In this document: positions 10,337 through 19,674 of the stretch, in pieces | How the letters are laid out: each line of letters begins with the position of its first letter | How positions within the stretch are numbered: position 1 is the first letter of the stretch | Source of the DNA: Halieaceae bacterium | GTDB lineage: Bacteria; Pseudomonadota; Gammaproteobacteria; Pseudomonadales; Halieaceae | Assembly (NCBI GenBank): GCA_902623175.1 | Contig: CACNSR010000012.1 | Span: 1 to 64,000, forward strand | Direction: 5' to 3' | DNA length: 64,000 nt | Position numbers and translations under genes: made by a program | The notes under the pieces: model-generated | What the model saw: only the letters and a program-made list of their open reading frames with translations | Told to the model about the DNA's origin: nothing | Databases searched by the model: none

Positions 10337-10516
10337 CGCACAGGTCGCACTGACAAAGGACCGTGGCCGAATCGGCGCCATCAGCCCACAGCTGTACCGA
10401 CGCTGGCAGACGGAGCTTGGGCGACTAGCGCGAGACCATGGCGATGAAAAGTCCGCTTTATTCGCTTACCCACCGATGAAGCAACGCTTAAATTGAGTGC
10501 CTAAGCCGATAGGTTA
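10337..10516 (+). other. Intergenic stretch with a possible gene-end remnant
   Basis: In one plus-strand frame, running to a stop at 10494-10496, the translation reads like the C-terminus of a protein (SPQLYRRWQTELGRLARD...FAYPPMKQRLN) but has no usable start codon or ribosome site, and its 5' part overlaps usp. I do not recognise the family. It may be a remnant of a deleted gene or chance. Confidence 0.25.
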
Positions 10517-11693
10517 TTAATCGACTGACCGCAGGGTCACGGATTGCTCCGACATGTACTTTTCCCACCAATAATGAAAGTTGCGGATCCGCCTTTCATG
10601 ATGAGAAATCCAGAGCCCCGTCATCCCGCGTGAGTGCAGACCTCTCTGCACGCCAGCAAGACACGACGCATCCTGATCCAACAAGAGCCCTGAGGACTGC
10701 TCGCCATAACGATAGAAATTATGGTCAGGGCGCTCATCAACACTGCCATCACCCAACTCGACGAACAAGTTGACTGCGCCGGCTTTAGCTCCAGCTGTAA
10801 CCTCCCCTTTGGGAACACGATTAAAAATCATGCGATGGAAATACATCTTGTCAGGGTCAGTCGGATGCGGACGATGTCGGAACATCCACATCTGCTCGCC
10901 AAAAAGATTAAACGTGATATTCGGAAAAACGTTGTAGTGGTAGTCCGCCGTTAGCTGATCGTCGGTAAGCTTTGAAAAATCAAGGCTGTTTTCATTAGTC
11001 ATTGAGCGTTTGTGCGCCGCCACTGCACCGCGCAGGTTGGTCACGTCACCCTCGAAAGACTCGACCGGAAAACCCTCTGATTTCAGATATTCCACCATCG
11101 TCTGGTTGAGCGCTTTATCCTCGCCAATTTTTCGGGGGCTGGGAATATACATGGGCGCAAGATGCTCAGGGACAATACCGAGATATTCGAACAAAGGTTC
11201 GATATCTGGGTCCATCGATATCCAGATAAACCCTCCCCATGCTTCACATCTGACCTCTTTAAGGCTCAGCTCATCTGCGGGCACACCTTGAGGAAAGTCA
11301 TGCGCCTCGGGTATCTCTTTGATGCTGCCATCCAAATAGTATTGCCAGCCATGAAAGCCACAGCTTAGGTAAGGGGAATTTCCACACTCCGATGCCTTCA
11401 GTTGATTTCCCCGGTGCTGACAAACGTTGTAGAACGCGCGAACAACACCATCCTCTGCATGGGTTACGAGAACTGACTCTCGAAGGTTTTCGAAAACAAA
11501 AAAATCGCCGGGCTCGGCAACATCGCGAGCCGCACCGGCCAGCAACCAGGTCTTCGACCAAATGCAGTCATCTTCCAGCTTTAGAAATACCGGATCTGTA
11601 TAGCGATCAACGGGAATACGCTCAAACCCAAGCTCAGGCTCCGGTGCTTTGGCTGTAGGCGTAAATACGAAGTCAGCGGGCTTGTCTATTCAT
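10517..11693 (-). pseudogene. Rieske ring-hydroxylating oxygenase alpha subunit, damaged
   Basis: Rieske 2Fe-2S domain is intact (VCQHRGNQ...CGFHGW), and the C-terminal half matches the SRPBCC-type catalytic domain (LTADYHYNVFPN, GLWISHHERRIRNFH). Two defects are visible. First, the catalytic-iron segment normally found between 'HLAP' and 'SPR' (NWK...E-x-YH-x4-HP, about 60 residues) is absent, so both iron-ligand histidines are missing. Second, conserved N-terminal sequence (FERIPVDRYTDPVF) is in frame upstream of the track start at 11545, yet no standard start lies in that frame; a good SD (GGAG) and ATG sit at 11693 one frame off, joined if one C of the CCC run near 11680-11678 is surplus. 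Likely inactive as an oxygenase. Confidence 0.75.
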
Positions 11694-11790
11694 TATGCTC
11701 CGTGTCTGCTTCTCGACAGCGCGGATCAGGTTATCAATCAGTCACAGCAGTAAGCAATGCGTCCCTCCGGGCACAGATGCTGGCAGGGTG

Positions 11791-12018
11791 CTATTCGCCC
11801 ATCACGAACGCCCTGAGCTGCGCCCCGTCGAAGGGCCACCCCAACTCGCGGCCCGATGCATCCTTCACGACCGGGATTCTGAAGCCGTACTGCTCCATCA
11901 AACCCAAGTCGTCAGCGATATCTACCGCCCGAAAAACATGCCTCCCCTGCTCGAGTATCTCTTCGGCATGCTCGCAGAGATGGCAGCCGGATGTGGTGTA
12001 GAGTGTAAGCGGCAGCAT
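11791..12018 (-). CDS. Glutaredoxin-like DUF836 protein
   Basis: A 75-residue thioredoxin-fold protein from the ATG at 12018 (MLPLTLYTTSGCHLC). It keeps a redox-type C-x-x-C (CHLC) in the first helix and the cis-proline region (RIPVVKD). The longer track ORF is antisense to the methyltransferase gene and is not used. It is divergent from the SpoU-family gene, with 24 bp between the starts. Substrate is unknown. Confidence 0.85.
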   Translation of the reverse strand: MLPLTLYTTSGCHLCEHAEEILEQGRHVFRAVDIADDLGLMEQYGFRIPVVKDASGRELGWPFDGAQLRAFVMGE

Positions 12019-12042
12019 GATGAATTCTCCGTTGGGGTGAAC

Positions 12043-12810
12043 ATGCCTGAACAGTCCGATGCAGCATGGCATCCCGGCAAGGGCCTGACACTCTATGGCC
12101 GAAAGCCCGCGCTGGAGGCGCTGGAAGACGCGTCGCTGACCATTCACTGCCTGCATCTGGCCAACAGCAACCGGCCGACCGGCATTATCGCCCAAATCAT
12201 CTCAGAAGCAGAGAACCGGGGTATCGCCATTCGCTACCACGACCGGCAGGCACTCTCGCGGATATCGAGAAACGGCCGGCAGGATCAGGGGGTTGCGCTC
12301 GACGTCGTGTGCCCCAACTTAATGATGCTCGAGGCCTTCATGGATCTCCCGGAAAAGCCGAGAACCGTCCTAGCGCTTGATGGCGTGACGAATCCACAGA
12401 ATGTCGGGATGATTATTCGCTCGGCGGTCGCTGCCGGGGTGGACGGAGTGCTGTATCCCAAACGCGGCATCGCCTCATTGGGACCCCTCGTCATCAAAGC
12501 GTCAGCGGGAAATGTCTTCCGGGCGCCCATCATACGCTGCGACTCGACGGCGGCCGCGCTGACCACCCTCAAGGTCTATGGCTACCAGATCGCTATTTTG
12601 GAAGCCAAGGCGACAACGTCGCTGTTTGAGTTCAAAGCCGCCGACAACCTGGTCTGCGTGCTTGGGGATGAGAGCGAGGGTATAGGGCGAGAGGTCGCGG
12701 AGTTGGCTGACACCCGCCTCACTATCCCGATGGCAAATGGTGTGGAATCACTAAACGTCGCGGTGACCGCGGCGCTCGTTTCCTTTCATCTCGGGCAGAC
12801 CCCAGACTGA
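12043..12810 (+). CDS. SpoU/TrmH-family RNA 2'-O-methyltransferase
   Basis: SAM-dependent RNA methyltransferase of the SPOUT class, 255 residues from the ATG at 12043; the track start at 11695 runs through the antisense glutaredoxin gene. It has an N-terminal substrate-binding domain (LYGRKPALEALED) and the trefoil-knot catalytic domain with motif 1 (DGVTNPQNVGMIIRSA), motif 2 (VLGDESEGIG) and motif 3 (IPMANGVESLNVAVTAAL). Overall plan is RlmB/TrmH-like; which tRNA or rRNA site it modifies cannot be read from sequence. Confidence 0.9.
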   Translation: MPEQSDAAWHPGKGLTLYGRKPALEALEDASLTIHCLHLANSNRPTGIIAQIISEAENRGIAIRYHDRQALSRISRNGRQDQGVALDVVCPNLMMLEAFMDLPEKPRTVLALDGVTNPQNVGMIIRSAVAAGVDGVLYPKRGIASLGPLVIKASAGNVFRAPIIRCDSTAAALTTLKVYGYQIAILEAKATTSLFEFKAADNLVCVLGDESEGIGREVAELADTRLTIPMANGVESLNVAVTAALVSFHLGQTPD

Positions 12811-12831
12811 GGTCCACCGTCGGGCAGTGGT

Positions 12832-15015
12832 TCAGTAGCCCCCGGGGGCCGATGCGTTGCCGTTGCCTACCGCCAGCCAAGCTTGCTGTATCACGTAGGC
12901 GCGAATGGCGTCAGTATCTTCCTTGGTGAGGTGCCCGGAAAAGGCGACCATGCCCTGCTTCTCCAGTGCGCCCTCGCGCACAACCTGATCCCAGGCCTGC
13001 TCACTTGCTGAGATCGCCGACCAGCGAAGATCGGGGATGACGCCGCCGCTGACCGCAAACGCTCCGTGGCAGAAGTGACAGTTCTCTGCAAAGCGCTGCA
13101 TGCCCAGCTGATGCTGTTCGGGCTCGCCATACATCGGGGACTTGGGTGTCGCCACCACCTGATCTGCCAGCGGCGCGGGCATCATCTCGTTGCCACCCAA
13201 CTTGAAGGTAATGACTCGTGCGGGTTCTTTACCCGCTGCCTGACCATAAGTAAATCCGGCAATTAGATTGGAGACGCTGCCCCAGCCGGAGAGCACGCTT
13301 AGATATTGCTCTCCATCGATTTCGTAGGTCATGGGTGCCGCCGCCGCGTTTCCTACCAACTGCTCGGCCCAGAGACGCTCACCGGTCTCGGCGTCGTAGG
13401 CGACCAAATCGCCAAACTTGTTGCCCTGAAATACCAGACCGGCGTCTGTACTCAGCACGCCACCGTTCAACGGCAGCGCAAAGGGAACCGCCCAGCGCGG
13501 CTCAGCCTTGACCGGATCCCAGGCCAGCAGCGAGCCACCATCCATATCAGCCACGGCATCGAGCGTGCCCGCCGGATACTCCACCGGCCATCCCGCGGCC
13601 GCGTCGTAGCCGATATTCCAGAATGACTTACTGTCCTCGACGTTGCGGGTTTTGTCATAAAAAAAAGGAATCTCGTTGACCGGAATGTAAACAAGGCCAG
13701 TGTCGGGATTAAACGCCATCGGGTGCCAGTTATGCGCTCCCGTCGGACCAGGTATCACGACAGTCAGCGCCATATCAACCGCGTCCTGTATCAGAACAGG
13801 TCGACCGTTCTCATCAAACTCCCCGGTAGTCCAGTTCTGCTGCGTAAAGGGTGTGGCAGAAATCAGCTCGCCGTCCGCGGCATCCAGTACATAAAAGAAA
13901 CCATTCTTCGGCGCCTGCATCACGACACGCCGGTCTGCACCACCCTCACCCAGCGGCAGATCTGCAAGCATGATTTGCTGGGTCGCGGTGTAGTCCCAGC
14001 GATCCCGGGGTGTCGTCTGGTAGTGCCAGCGGTATTCGCCGGTATCGGCGTCGACCGCTAGAATCGACGACAGGAACAGATTGTCGCCATCGCTATTCGG
14101 ATCGCGGATATCGGGATTCCAGGGCGACCCGTTACCCACGCCAATCAGGATCTGATCATTGACCGTGTCATAGACAATGGAATCCCATGCGGTACCGCCA
14201 CCACCATCGGTCACCCAGGCACCGTCGTCACCCCAAGTTTCGTTGGCCAGCTTGGCGAGGATGGCATCAGAAACAGCACCATCAGGCTTTTTCTCGGGGT
14301 TGGGCACGGTATAAAAGCGCCATACCAACTCACCGGTTGCAACGTCGTAGGCCGTCACATAGCCCCGGACACCCAGCTCTCCCCCTGCGTTACCAATTAT
14401 CACTTTGTCTTTGAAAACACGCGGCGCTCCAGTGATAGTGTAAGGCTTGGTTTGATCCACGGTGACCTCACTCCAGATCACCTCGCCGGATGCCGCATCC
14501 AACGCCTCAAGACGGCCGTCAAATACACCAATAAAAACCTTGCCGTTATGCACAGCCACGCCGCGGTTGACGACATCGCAGCACCCTTTGACAGCGTCCT
14601 CGCCCGAGACCTCGGGGTCATAGACCCATAGCTCCTCACCGGTCTTGGCGTCCAGTGCATACACCACTGACCACGCGCTGGACACATACATAACCCCGTC
14701 CACAACAAGCGGGGTCGCCTCGGCACCGCGCGGCTTAGCGGTCTCGTACACCCAGCCCACACCCAACTCAGGGAGCGTGTCGCGGTTAATCTGTCCCAGC
14801 GCCGAGTGACGCTGCTCGTCGTAGGTGCCACCGTAGGTCAGCCACATCTCGGGCTCTTCCGCTGCCGCGGCAATGCGATCCGTATCAACCTGCGCAACGG
14901 GCTTTACCCCCGACACGGCCCCGGAGGGCGCTGTCGTGTCGTCGGACTGTCCACCACATGCGCACAGCGTGGTGGCCAAACCGACGATAAAAGCGAAACG
15001 TGCGATACCGAACAT
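12832..15015 (-). CDS. PQQ-dependent quinohaemoprotein alcohol dehydrogenase
   Basis: Periplasmic alcohol dehydrogenase of the methanol/ethanol dehydrogenase family, 727 residues. It begins with a lipoprotein-like signal (IVGLATTLCAC), then an eight-bladed propeller with repeated tryptophan-docking motifs (DAKTGEELW, DAASGEVIW). The vicinal disulfide is at residues 145-146 (KGCCDVVNRG), the catalytic aspartate in PRDRWDYTATQ, and a C-terminal cytochrome c domain carries CHFCH at residue 646. The fused haem makes it a type II quinohaemoprotein. No PQQ synthesis genes are in the window. It lies downstream of MoxR and VWA genes on the same strand. Confidence 0.95.
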   Translation of the reverse strand: MFGIARFAFIVGLATTLCACGGQSDDTTAPSGAVSGVKPVAQVDTDRIAAAAEEPEMWLTYGGTYDEQRHSALGQINRDTLPELGVGWVYETAKPRGAEATPLVVDGVMYVSSAWSVVYALDAKTGEELWVYDPEVSGEDAVKGCCDVVNRGVAVHNGKVFIGVFDGRLEALDAASGEVIWSEVTVDQTKPYTITGAPRVFKDKVIIGNAGGELGVRGYVTAYDVATGELVWRFYTVPNPEKKPDGAVSDAILAKLANETWGDDGAWVTDGGGGTAWDSIVYDTVNDQILIGVGNGSPWNPDIRDPNSDGDNLFLSSILAVDADTGEYRWHYQTTPRDRWDYTATQQIMLADLPLGEGGADRRVVMQAPKNGFFYVLDAADGELISATPFTQQNWTTGEFDENGRPVLIQDAVDMALTVVIPGPTGAHNWHPMAFNPDTGLVYIPVNEIPFFYDKTRNVEDSKSFWNIGYDAAAGWPVEYPAGTLDAVADMDGGSLLAWDPVKAEPRWAVPFALPLNGGVLSTDAGLVFQGNKFGDLVAYDAETGERLWAEQLVGNAAAAPMTYEIDGEQYLSVLSGWGSVSNLIAGFTYGQAAGKEPARVITFKLGGNEMMPAPLADQVVATPKSPMYGEPEQHQLGMQRFAENCHFCHGAFAVSGGVIPDLRWSAISASEQAWDQVVREGALEKQGMVAFSGHLTKEDTDAIRAYVIQQAWLAVGNGNASAPGGY

Positions 15016-15199
15016 GGCGCTCTCCCAAACTATTTTTCTTGTGCCATCGTGACGTTAGTGTAGCCAAATCAGGGCTGTTTGGGGTGGATTGAACGCGCGC
15101 ACCGGACGGCGGAGGAGATCACACGACGAGGACTTCACGACGCGGTTTTTGTCGAGCTCAGGGGGGATCTGACGGGGCCCTGCCATGAAGCAGAGCACA

Positions 15200-16375
15200 T
15201 TACTTGGACAGGAAAGACATCCCATCTTCCAGACCGCGCAACGTCAATGGGTACATCTTGCCGTCCATCAGCTGCCGGGTGATGGCAATCGACTGGGTGT
15301 ACTCCCATTCATCCTCGGGGACCGGATTAATCCAAATGCACTTCTCATAGGTTTCCCGAAGCCTGCGCATCCAGAGCTCCCCCGACTCTTCATTCCAATG
15401 CTCTACCGAGCCGCCGGGCTGCATGATTTCGTAAGGTGACATCGAGGCGTCGCCCACAAACACCACCTTATAGTCGTGCGCGTATTTGTGCATCAGATCC
15501 AGCGTGGCCTTGCGCTCATTGAAGCGACGAATATTATTTTTCCACACGCTCTCGTAGACAAAGTTGTGGAAGTAAAAGTATTCAAGGTGCTTGAACTCGG
15601 TCCGTGCCGCAGAAAACAGCTCCTCGCAGACTTTGACATGGGGGTCCATTGACCCGCCAACATCGAGGAACAGCAGCACCTTCACCGCATTGTGGCGCTC
15701 GGGCACCATTTTGATATCGAGCAAACCCGCGTTCCTAGCGGTGCACTTGATGGTGTCGTCCAGATCCAGCTCTTCAGTCGCCCCGGTGCGCGCAAATTTA
15801 CGGAGCCGACGCATCGCGATTTTGATATTGCGGGTACCTAACTCAACGCCATCGTCGAGGTTCTTGAAGTCGCGGCGATCCCATACCTTCACCGCGCGTT
15901 TGTTTTTGCTCTCACCGCCGACGCGAATACCTTCGGGGTGGTAGCCGTCATTACCAAACGGCGATGTGCCCTCGGTGCCAATCCATTTGTTACCGCCCGA
16001 GTGACGTTTTTTCTGCTCTTCCAGGCGCTCTTTGAACTGCTCAATCAGCTCTTCCAGGCCACCCAGACTTTCGATCTTGGCTTTGTCCTCTTCAGAGAGC
16101 TGCTTAATGAACTCCGAGCGCAACCAGTCGTCCGGAATCATCGCCTCAATAACATCGTCGAGGGCCTCCAGGTCCTGAAAATGCAGCCCAAAAGCGCGAT
16201 CAAAGCGGTCGTAGTATTTTTCATCCTTGACCAAAATCGCACGGGATAGCGAGTAGAAGTCATCCATGTCGCCGAAAGCGAGCCGCTGCTCCATCGCCTC
16301 CAGCAGATCGAGCAACTCCCGGGGCGTTACAGGCACCCCGGTGTCTTTCAACACATGGAAGAAATTAACCAGCAC
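15200..16375 (-). CDS. VWA-domain protein of the CoxE type, partner of MoxR
   Basis: About 391 residues from a GTG at 16375, five bases after the MoxR stop; the track start at 16432 lies inside the MoxR gene. The C-terminal half is a von Willebrand A-like domain with a MIDAS-like DVGGS (KVLLFLDVGGSMDPHV; normally DxSxS, here a glycine replaces the first serine), and the N-terminal half is helical and charged. Such proteins work with MoxR AAA+ ATPases as chaperone or metal-insertion pairs (family knowledge). Confidence 0.9.
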   Translation of the reverse strand: MLVNFFHVLKDTGVPVTPRELLDLLEAMEQRLAFGDMDDFYSLSRAILVKDEKYYDRFDRAFGLHFQDLEALDDVIEAMIPDDWLRSEFIKQLSEEDKAKIESLGGLEELIEQFKERLEEQKKRHSGGNKWIGTEGTSPFGNDGYHPEGIRVGGESKNKRAVKVWDRRDFKNLDDGVELGTRNIKIAMRRLRKFARTGATEELDLDDTIKCTARNAGLLDIKMVPERHNAVKVLLFLDVGGSMDPHVKVCEELFSAARTEFKHLEYFYFHNFVYESVWKNNIRRFNERKATLDLMHKYAHDYKVVFVGDASMSPYEIMQPGGSVEHWNEESGELWMRRLRETYEKCIWINPVPEDEWEYTQSIAITRQLMDGKMYPLTLRGLEDGMSFLSK

Positions 16376-16379
16376 TGAA

Positions 16380-17225
16380 CTAGCGGGCCTCGCGCCGATG
16401 CATGAAGGCCAGTCGCTCCAGCAACTGCACATCCTGCTCGTTTTTCAACAGCGCTCCGTACAGAGGCGGTATTGCTTTGGTCTGATCACGGTTTTTGAGG
16501 ATCTCATCGGGAATGTCATCCGCCATTAGGAGCTTCAACCAGTCAATCAGCTCTGACGTCGAGGGCTTTTTCTTCAGCCCAGGAATCTCACGCAATTCGA
16601 AAAAGACCTCCAGCGCTTCCTGCACCAGGCTCTTTTTGATCTTTGGGTAATGGACCGCAATGATCTCCTTCATCGTGTTCTTGTCGGGGAAATTGATGAA
16701 GTGGAAGAAGCAACGGCGCAGGAACGCGTCGGGCAGCTCCTTCTCATTGTTGGAGGTGATAATGATGATCGGCCGGTGTTTTGCCTTGATCGTCTCACCG
16801 GTTTCGTAGACGAAGAACTCCATGCGGTCCAGCTCGACCAGAAGATCATTGGGGAACTCGATGTCGGCCTTGTCAACCTCGTCGATCAGCAACACCACCT
16901 GCTCATCCGCGGTAAACGCTTCCCAGAGCTTGCCGCGCTTGATGTACTGGCCGATGTCCTCAACCTTGCCATCCCCCAGCTGTGAGTCTCTTAGCCGCGA
17001 CACCGCGTCGTACTCATACAAGCCCTGCTGCGCCTTGGTGGTGGACTTGATGTGCCACTGGATCAGCTCTTTACCCAGACCTATGGCCACCTCTTCTGCC
17101 AGCATGGTTTTTCCCGTGCCGGGTTCACCCTTGATCAGCAGGGGCCGCTGGAGCGATACCGAGGCGTCAACCGCCATCCGCAGATCGTCGGTCGCGACGT
17201 ACCGCTCTGTACCTTGAAACTTCAT
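16380..17225 (-). CDS. MoxR-family AAA+ ATPase
   Basis: A 281-residue AAA+ ATPase with Walker A (GEPGTGKTMLAEE), Walker B (VVLLIDEVDKAD) and sensor 1 (IIITSNNEKELPDAFLRRC). It is followed immediately by the VWA gene, the classical MoxR-VWA pair, and 185 bp further by the PQQ dehydrogenase. MoxR was first named for maturation of methanol dehydrogenase, so a role in maturing the PQQ enzyme is a reasonable inference. Confidence 0.95.
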   Translation of the reverse strand: MKFQGTERYVATDDLRMAVDASVSLQRPLLIKGEPGTGKTMLAEEVAIGLGKELIQWHIKSTTKAQQGLYEYDAVSRLRDSQLGDGKVEDIGQYIKRGKLWEAFTADEQVVLLIDEVDKADIEFPNDLLVELDRMEFFVYETGETIKAKHRPIIIITSNNEKELPDAFLRRCFFHFINFPDKNTMKEIIAVHYPKIKKSLVQEALEVFFELREIPGLKKKPSTSELIDWLKLLMADDIPDEILKNRDQTKAIPPLYGALLKNEQDVQLLERLAFMHRREAR

Positions 17226-17291
17226 AACTCACCGCTCTTGTACGAATTAATGAAGCCGAGCAGACTAACCGAAGTCCGCCTGACAAACCAC

Positions 17292-17633
17292 TCACGGGCT
17301 GGTGCGGCCCGCCTGTCTCCGCGCCCAGAAAAAGCCACCGACTGCACCTAACAGCGCACCGCCCAGCAGCCACAGCGCAGGGACGAGGGCGGACTCGAAG
17401 CCCTCGCCAAATAGCGTATTGAACACGACGATAATCAGCGCGGGCGCCATCGACTGAACCTCAGGGGCCGGAAACGCGGGGACCAACAAAACGCCCCCTA
17501 TTGCCCCGAGTGTCGCGCCGCTTAAGAGGGTAAGCGGCGTGGCGAACCACAGTCTGCGCATCAGTACGACACCGATCACCGCCACCACCCAGTAGATCAG
17601 TATAGCGGTGAGGTAAGACTGGATAGTCAGCAT
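17292..17633 (-). CDS. Small multi-pass membrane protein
   Basis: A 113-residue protein with three to four hydrophobic helices (LTAILIYWVVAVIGVVLM, LTLLSGATLGAIGGVLLV, LVPALWLLGGALLGAVGGFFW). The start is the ATG at 17633, overlapping the ycgL end by seven bases; the longer track ORF runs antisense-like through ycgL and is dropped. It is the last gene of the dnaX-recR-rnd-ycgL run. Function unknown. Confidence 0.75.
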   Translation of the reverse strand: MLTIQSYLTAILIYWVVAVIGVVLMRRLWFATPLTLLSGATLGAIGGVLLVPAFPAPEVQSMAPALIIVVFNTLFGEGFESALVPALWLLGGALLGAVGGFFWARRQAGRTSP

Positions 17634-17914
17634 GGCGTCGGCTCCGGGGTATCGGAAGACGGAGAGAGCTGGGGCGGTAGCTGCAAAAAATAACCTTTGG
17701 CGACGATCTCTTCCATCACGCGCGTCGCGCCATGCGCGGCGAGCGGCTGCTCGGCCGTCAGCGTCAGCGATAGCACCTTTTCGGCCGGCATAAAGACCTC
17801 CTTCAGACCATCGGGCCACTCACCGGGAGGCAGGCCTTCAGGGAGAAACAGAAACGTGTCCGGCCGTCGCGCGGTCTTAAAAACTTCTACCTCCATGGCA
17901 GCGGGTAACGTCAT
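17627..17914 (-). CDS. ycgL: YcgL-domain protein
   Basis: About 95 residues. The ATG at 17914 overlaps the rnd stop (ATGA), though MEVEVFKTARRPDTFLFL six codons on is where the conserved domain begins. It ends with the family signature (GYFLQLPPQL). YcgL is a small fold found beside rnd in many Gammaproteobacteria; its role is not established. Confidence 0.88.
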   Translation of the reverse strand: MTLPAAMEVEVFKTARRPDTFLFLPEGLPPGEWPDGLKEVFMPAEKVLSLTLTAEQPLAAHGATRVMEEIVAKGYFLQLPPQLSPSSDTPEPTPC

Positions 17915-19017
17915 GACGCCGCCGTCTCCTTCAAGCGCTGACGTAAAGGCGCCACCACGGTTTCTGCTCGCCAGCCAGACCAATTCTCAGGTGCCGTTAA
18001 GGAGGGGTTCATCTGCTCACGAACCAGGTGCTCCAAATCCGCTTTGGGCATGAGCACCTCGGCTGGAATATCCATGCTCTCGGCAATTTCCTTCAGGCTC
18101 TCGGACAGCATAGACACCGATCTGCGTTGCTCACTGGCTAGCGGCTTCAGGATCACGGCGGGTGGTTGATCTGTGTCGGTCTCCGCTGCGCCGACAATAC
18201 GCGCCACCAGCTCATCCCCGGCCCGTCGCACCAGTCCCTGTGGCATGTCTTCTACCGCAGCCAGTTCGCGGACCGACCGCGGGACAGCCCGCGCTACGCC
18301 CATGACGATCTTGTCGTTCAGTATCCAGCTACGGGGGCGGTCTCGGTAACGCGCTTCACTCTCGCGCCACTCGACGACCTCCGCCAACACCCTCTGTTGT
18401 TCCAATGGCAGACGATAGGCCGTTTTGAATTTGGCGATGGGCGGCTTACCGCCCGGGCGTAGGCGGGCCCCCTCTTCAAATACCCAGTCCAGACAATTGC
18501 GCTCCATGGCCTGATTTTGCAGCTGCACACCCATAGGGTGCAGATACGTCACATCCTGCGCCGCATAGAGCGCCTGCGCATCCGTAAGTGGTCGCTGCAA
18601 CCAGTCGGATTGGGTTTCATCTTTGGGGAGTTCGATATCAAAAAAGTGTGCGACCAACGCGCGGTAGCTTTGCCCTGCACCCAGCCCTACCAAAGCAGCT
18701 GCCCGCTGCGTATCGAATAGCGGAGCCGGCAGCACGCCGAGCCAATGGGAAAACACCTCCAGATCCTCACTCGCGCTGTGAATCAACTTGGTCTGGGAAG
18801 GGTCAGTCAAAAACACCCGCAACCCGCTTAGGTCATCAAGTTTTAGCGGATCAATCAGATAGGGCTCATTCCCCCAGCACAACTGCAGCAGGGCGACCTG
18901 AGGGAAAAACGTATCGCGACGCCGAAATTCGGTGTCAACCGCCACCATGGCGTGATGCCGATTGTCGGACAGTAGCGAGTCCAGTGCCTCGCTTCTTTCA
19001 ATTAGCGACCAGCTCAC
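17911..19017 (-). CDS. rnd: Ribonuclease D
   Basis: A 3'-5' exoribonuclease for tRNA and small-RNA 3'-end maturation, 368 residues. DEDDy-type exonuclease residues are visible: D-x-E in VAVDTEFRRRD, the second aspartate in IHSASEDLEVF, and Y-x3-D in LYAAQDVTYLHP. An HRDC domain follows (VEWRESEARYRDRPR). The start overlaps the recR end by four bases, so the two are coupled. Confidence 0.95.
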   Translation of the reverse strand: MSWSLIERSEALDSLLSDNRHHAMVAVDTEFRRRDTFFPQVALLQLCWGNEPYLIDPLKLDDLSGLRVFLTDPSQTKLIHSASEDLEVFSHWLGVLPAPLFDTQRAAALVGLGAGQSYRALVAHFFDIELPKDETQSDWLQRPLTDAQALYAAQDVTYLHPMGVQLQNQAMERNCLDWVFEEGARLRPGGKPPIAKFKTAYRLPLEQQRVLAEVVEWRESEARYRDRPRSWILNDKIVMGVARAVPRSVRELAAVEDMPQGLVRRAGDELVARIVGAAETDTDQPPAVILKPLASEQRRSVSMLSESLKEIAESMDIPAEVLMPKADLEHLVREQMNPSLTAPENWSGWRAETVVAPLRQRLKETAAS

Positions 19018-19616
19018 TCGCGCACCACCGTTCTGCCGCTGAGTGCGTGTGCCAGCGTATTGACATCGGTGTACTCCAACTCGCCCCCGAGCGGCACACC
19101 ATGAGCAATCCGTGAGACCGTGATGGCGGCGGCGCGGGCCCGCTCACTGATGTAATACGCTGTGGCTTCGCCCTCTACAGTGGGATTGGTCGCCAAAATC
19201 ACCTCTTTGATCTCGCCACCTGCAAACCGCTGACACAGCGCCTTGAGGCCCAATTGCTCTGGTCCAATACCATCGATAGGCGACAGATGCCCCATTAGCA
19301 CATAGTAATGCCCCCGGAAGCTGCCGCTCTGCTCAATCGCCATGACGTCGGCGGGCGCCTCCACCACACAGAGCGTGGTCGGGTCTCGCTTGTGGTCGGA
19401 GCAGATCTCGCAGATTTCCAGCTCGGTAAAATTGCGGCAGCGACTGCAGTTCTTCACCGTAGACAGCGCCACTTCGATAGCCTCCGCGATCTGCTGGGCT
19501 CCCTCACGATCTCTCTCCAGCAGATGCAGGGTCATGCGCTGAGCTGACTTAGGCCCTACGCCGGGCAGGTGCCGCAAGCCTTCAATCAATGCTTCAATAG
19601 ACGGGCTTAATTTCAT
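19014..19616 (-). CDS. recR: Recombination mediator RecR
   Basis: RecFOR-pathway protein that helps RecA load on gapped DNA, 200 residues from the ATG at 19616 (MKLSPSIEALIEGL). It has the helix-hairpin-helix (LPGVGPKSAQRM), a Cys4 zinc finger (CSRCRNFTELEICEIC) and a Toprim domain (LCVVEAPADVMAIE). It follows dnaX after only 58 bp; the ybaB gene normally between them is absent. Confidence 0.97.
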   Translation of the reverse strand: MKLSPSIEALIEGLRHLPGVGPKSAQRMTLHLLERDREGAQQIAEAIEVALSTVKNCSRCRNFTELEICEICSDHKRDPTTLCVVEAPADVMAIEQSGSFRGHYYVLMGHLSPIDGIGPEQLGLKALCQRFAGGEIKEVILATNPTVEGEATAYYISERARAAAITVSRIAHGVPLGGELEYTDVNTLAHALSGRTVVRE

Positions 19617-19674
19617 ATCAATCAGTCTGTTATCGACCAAAGGTCGTGCGGAAGCCGACTGATGGCACAGTCAC

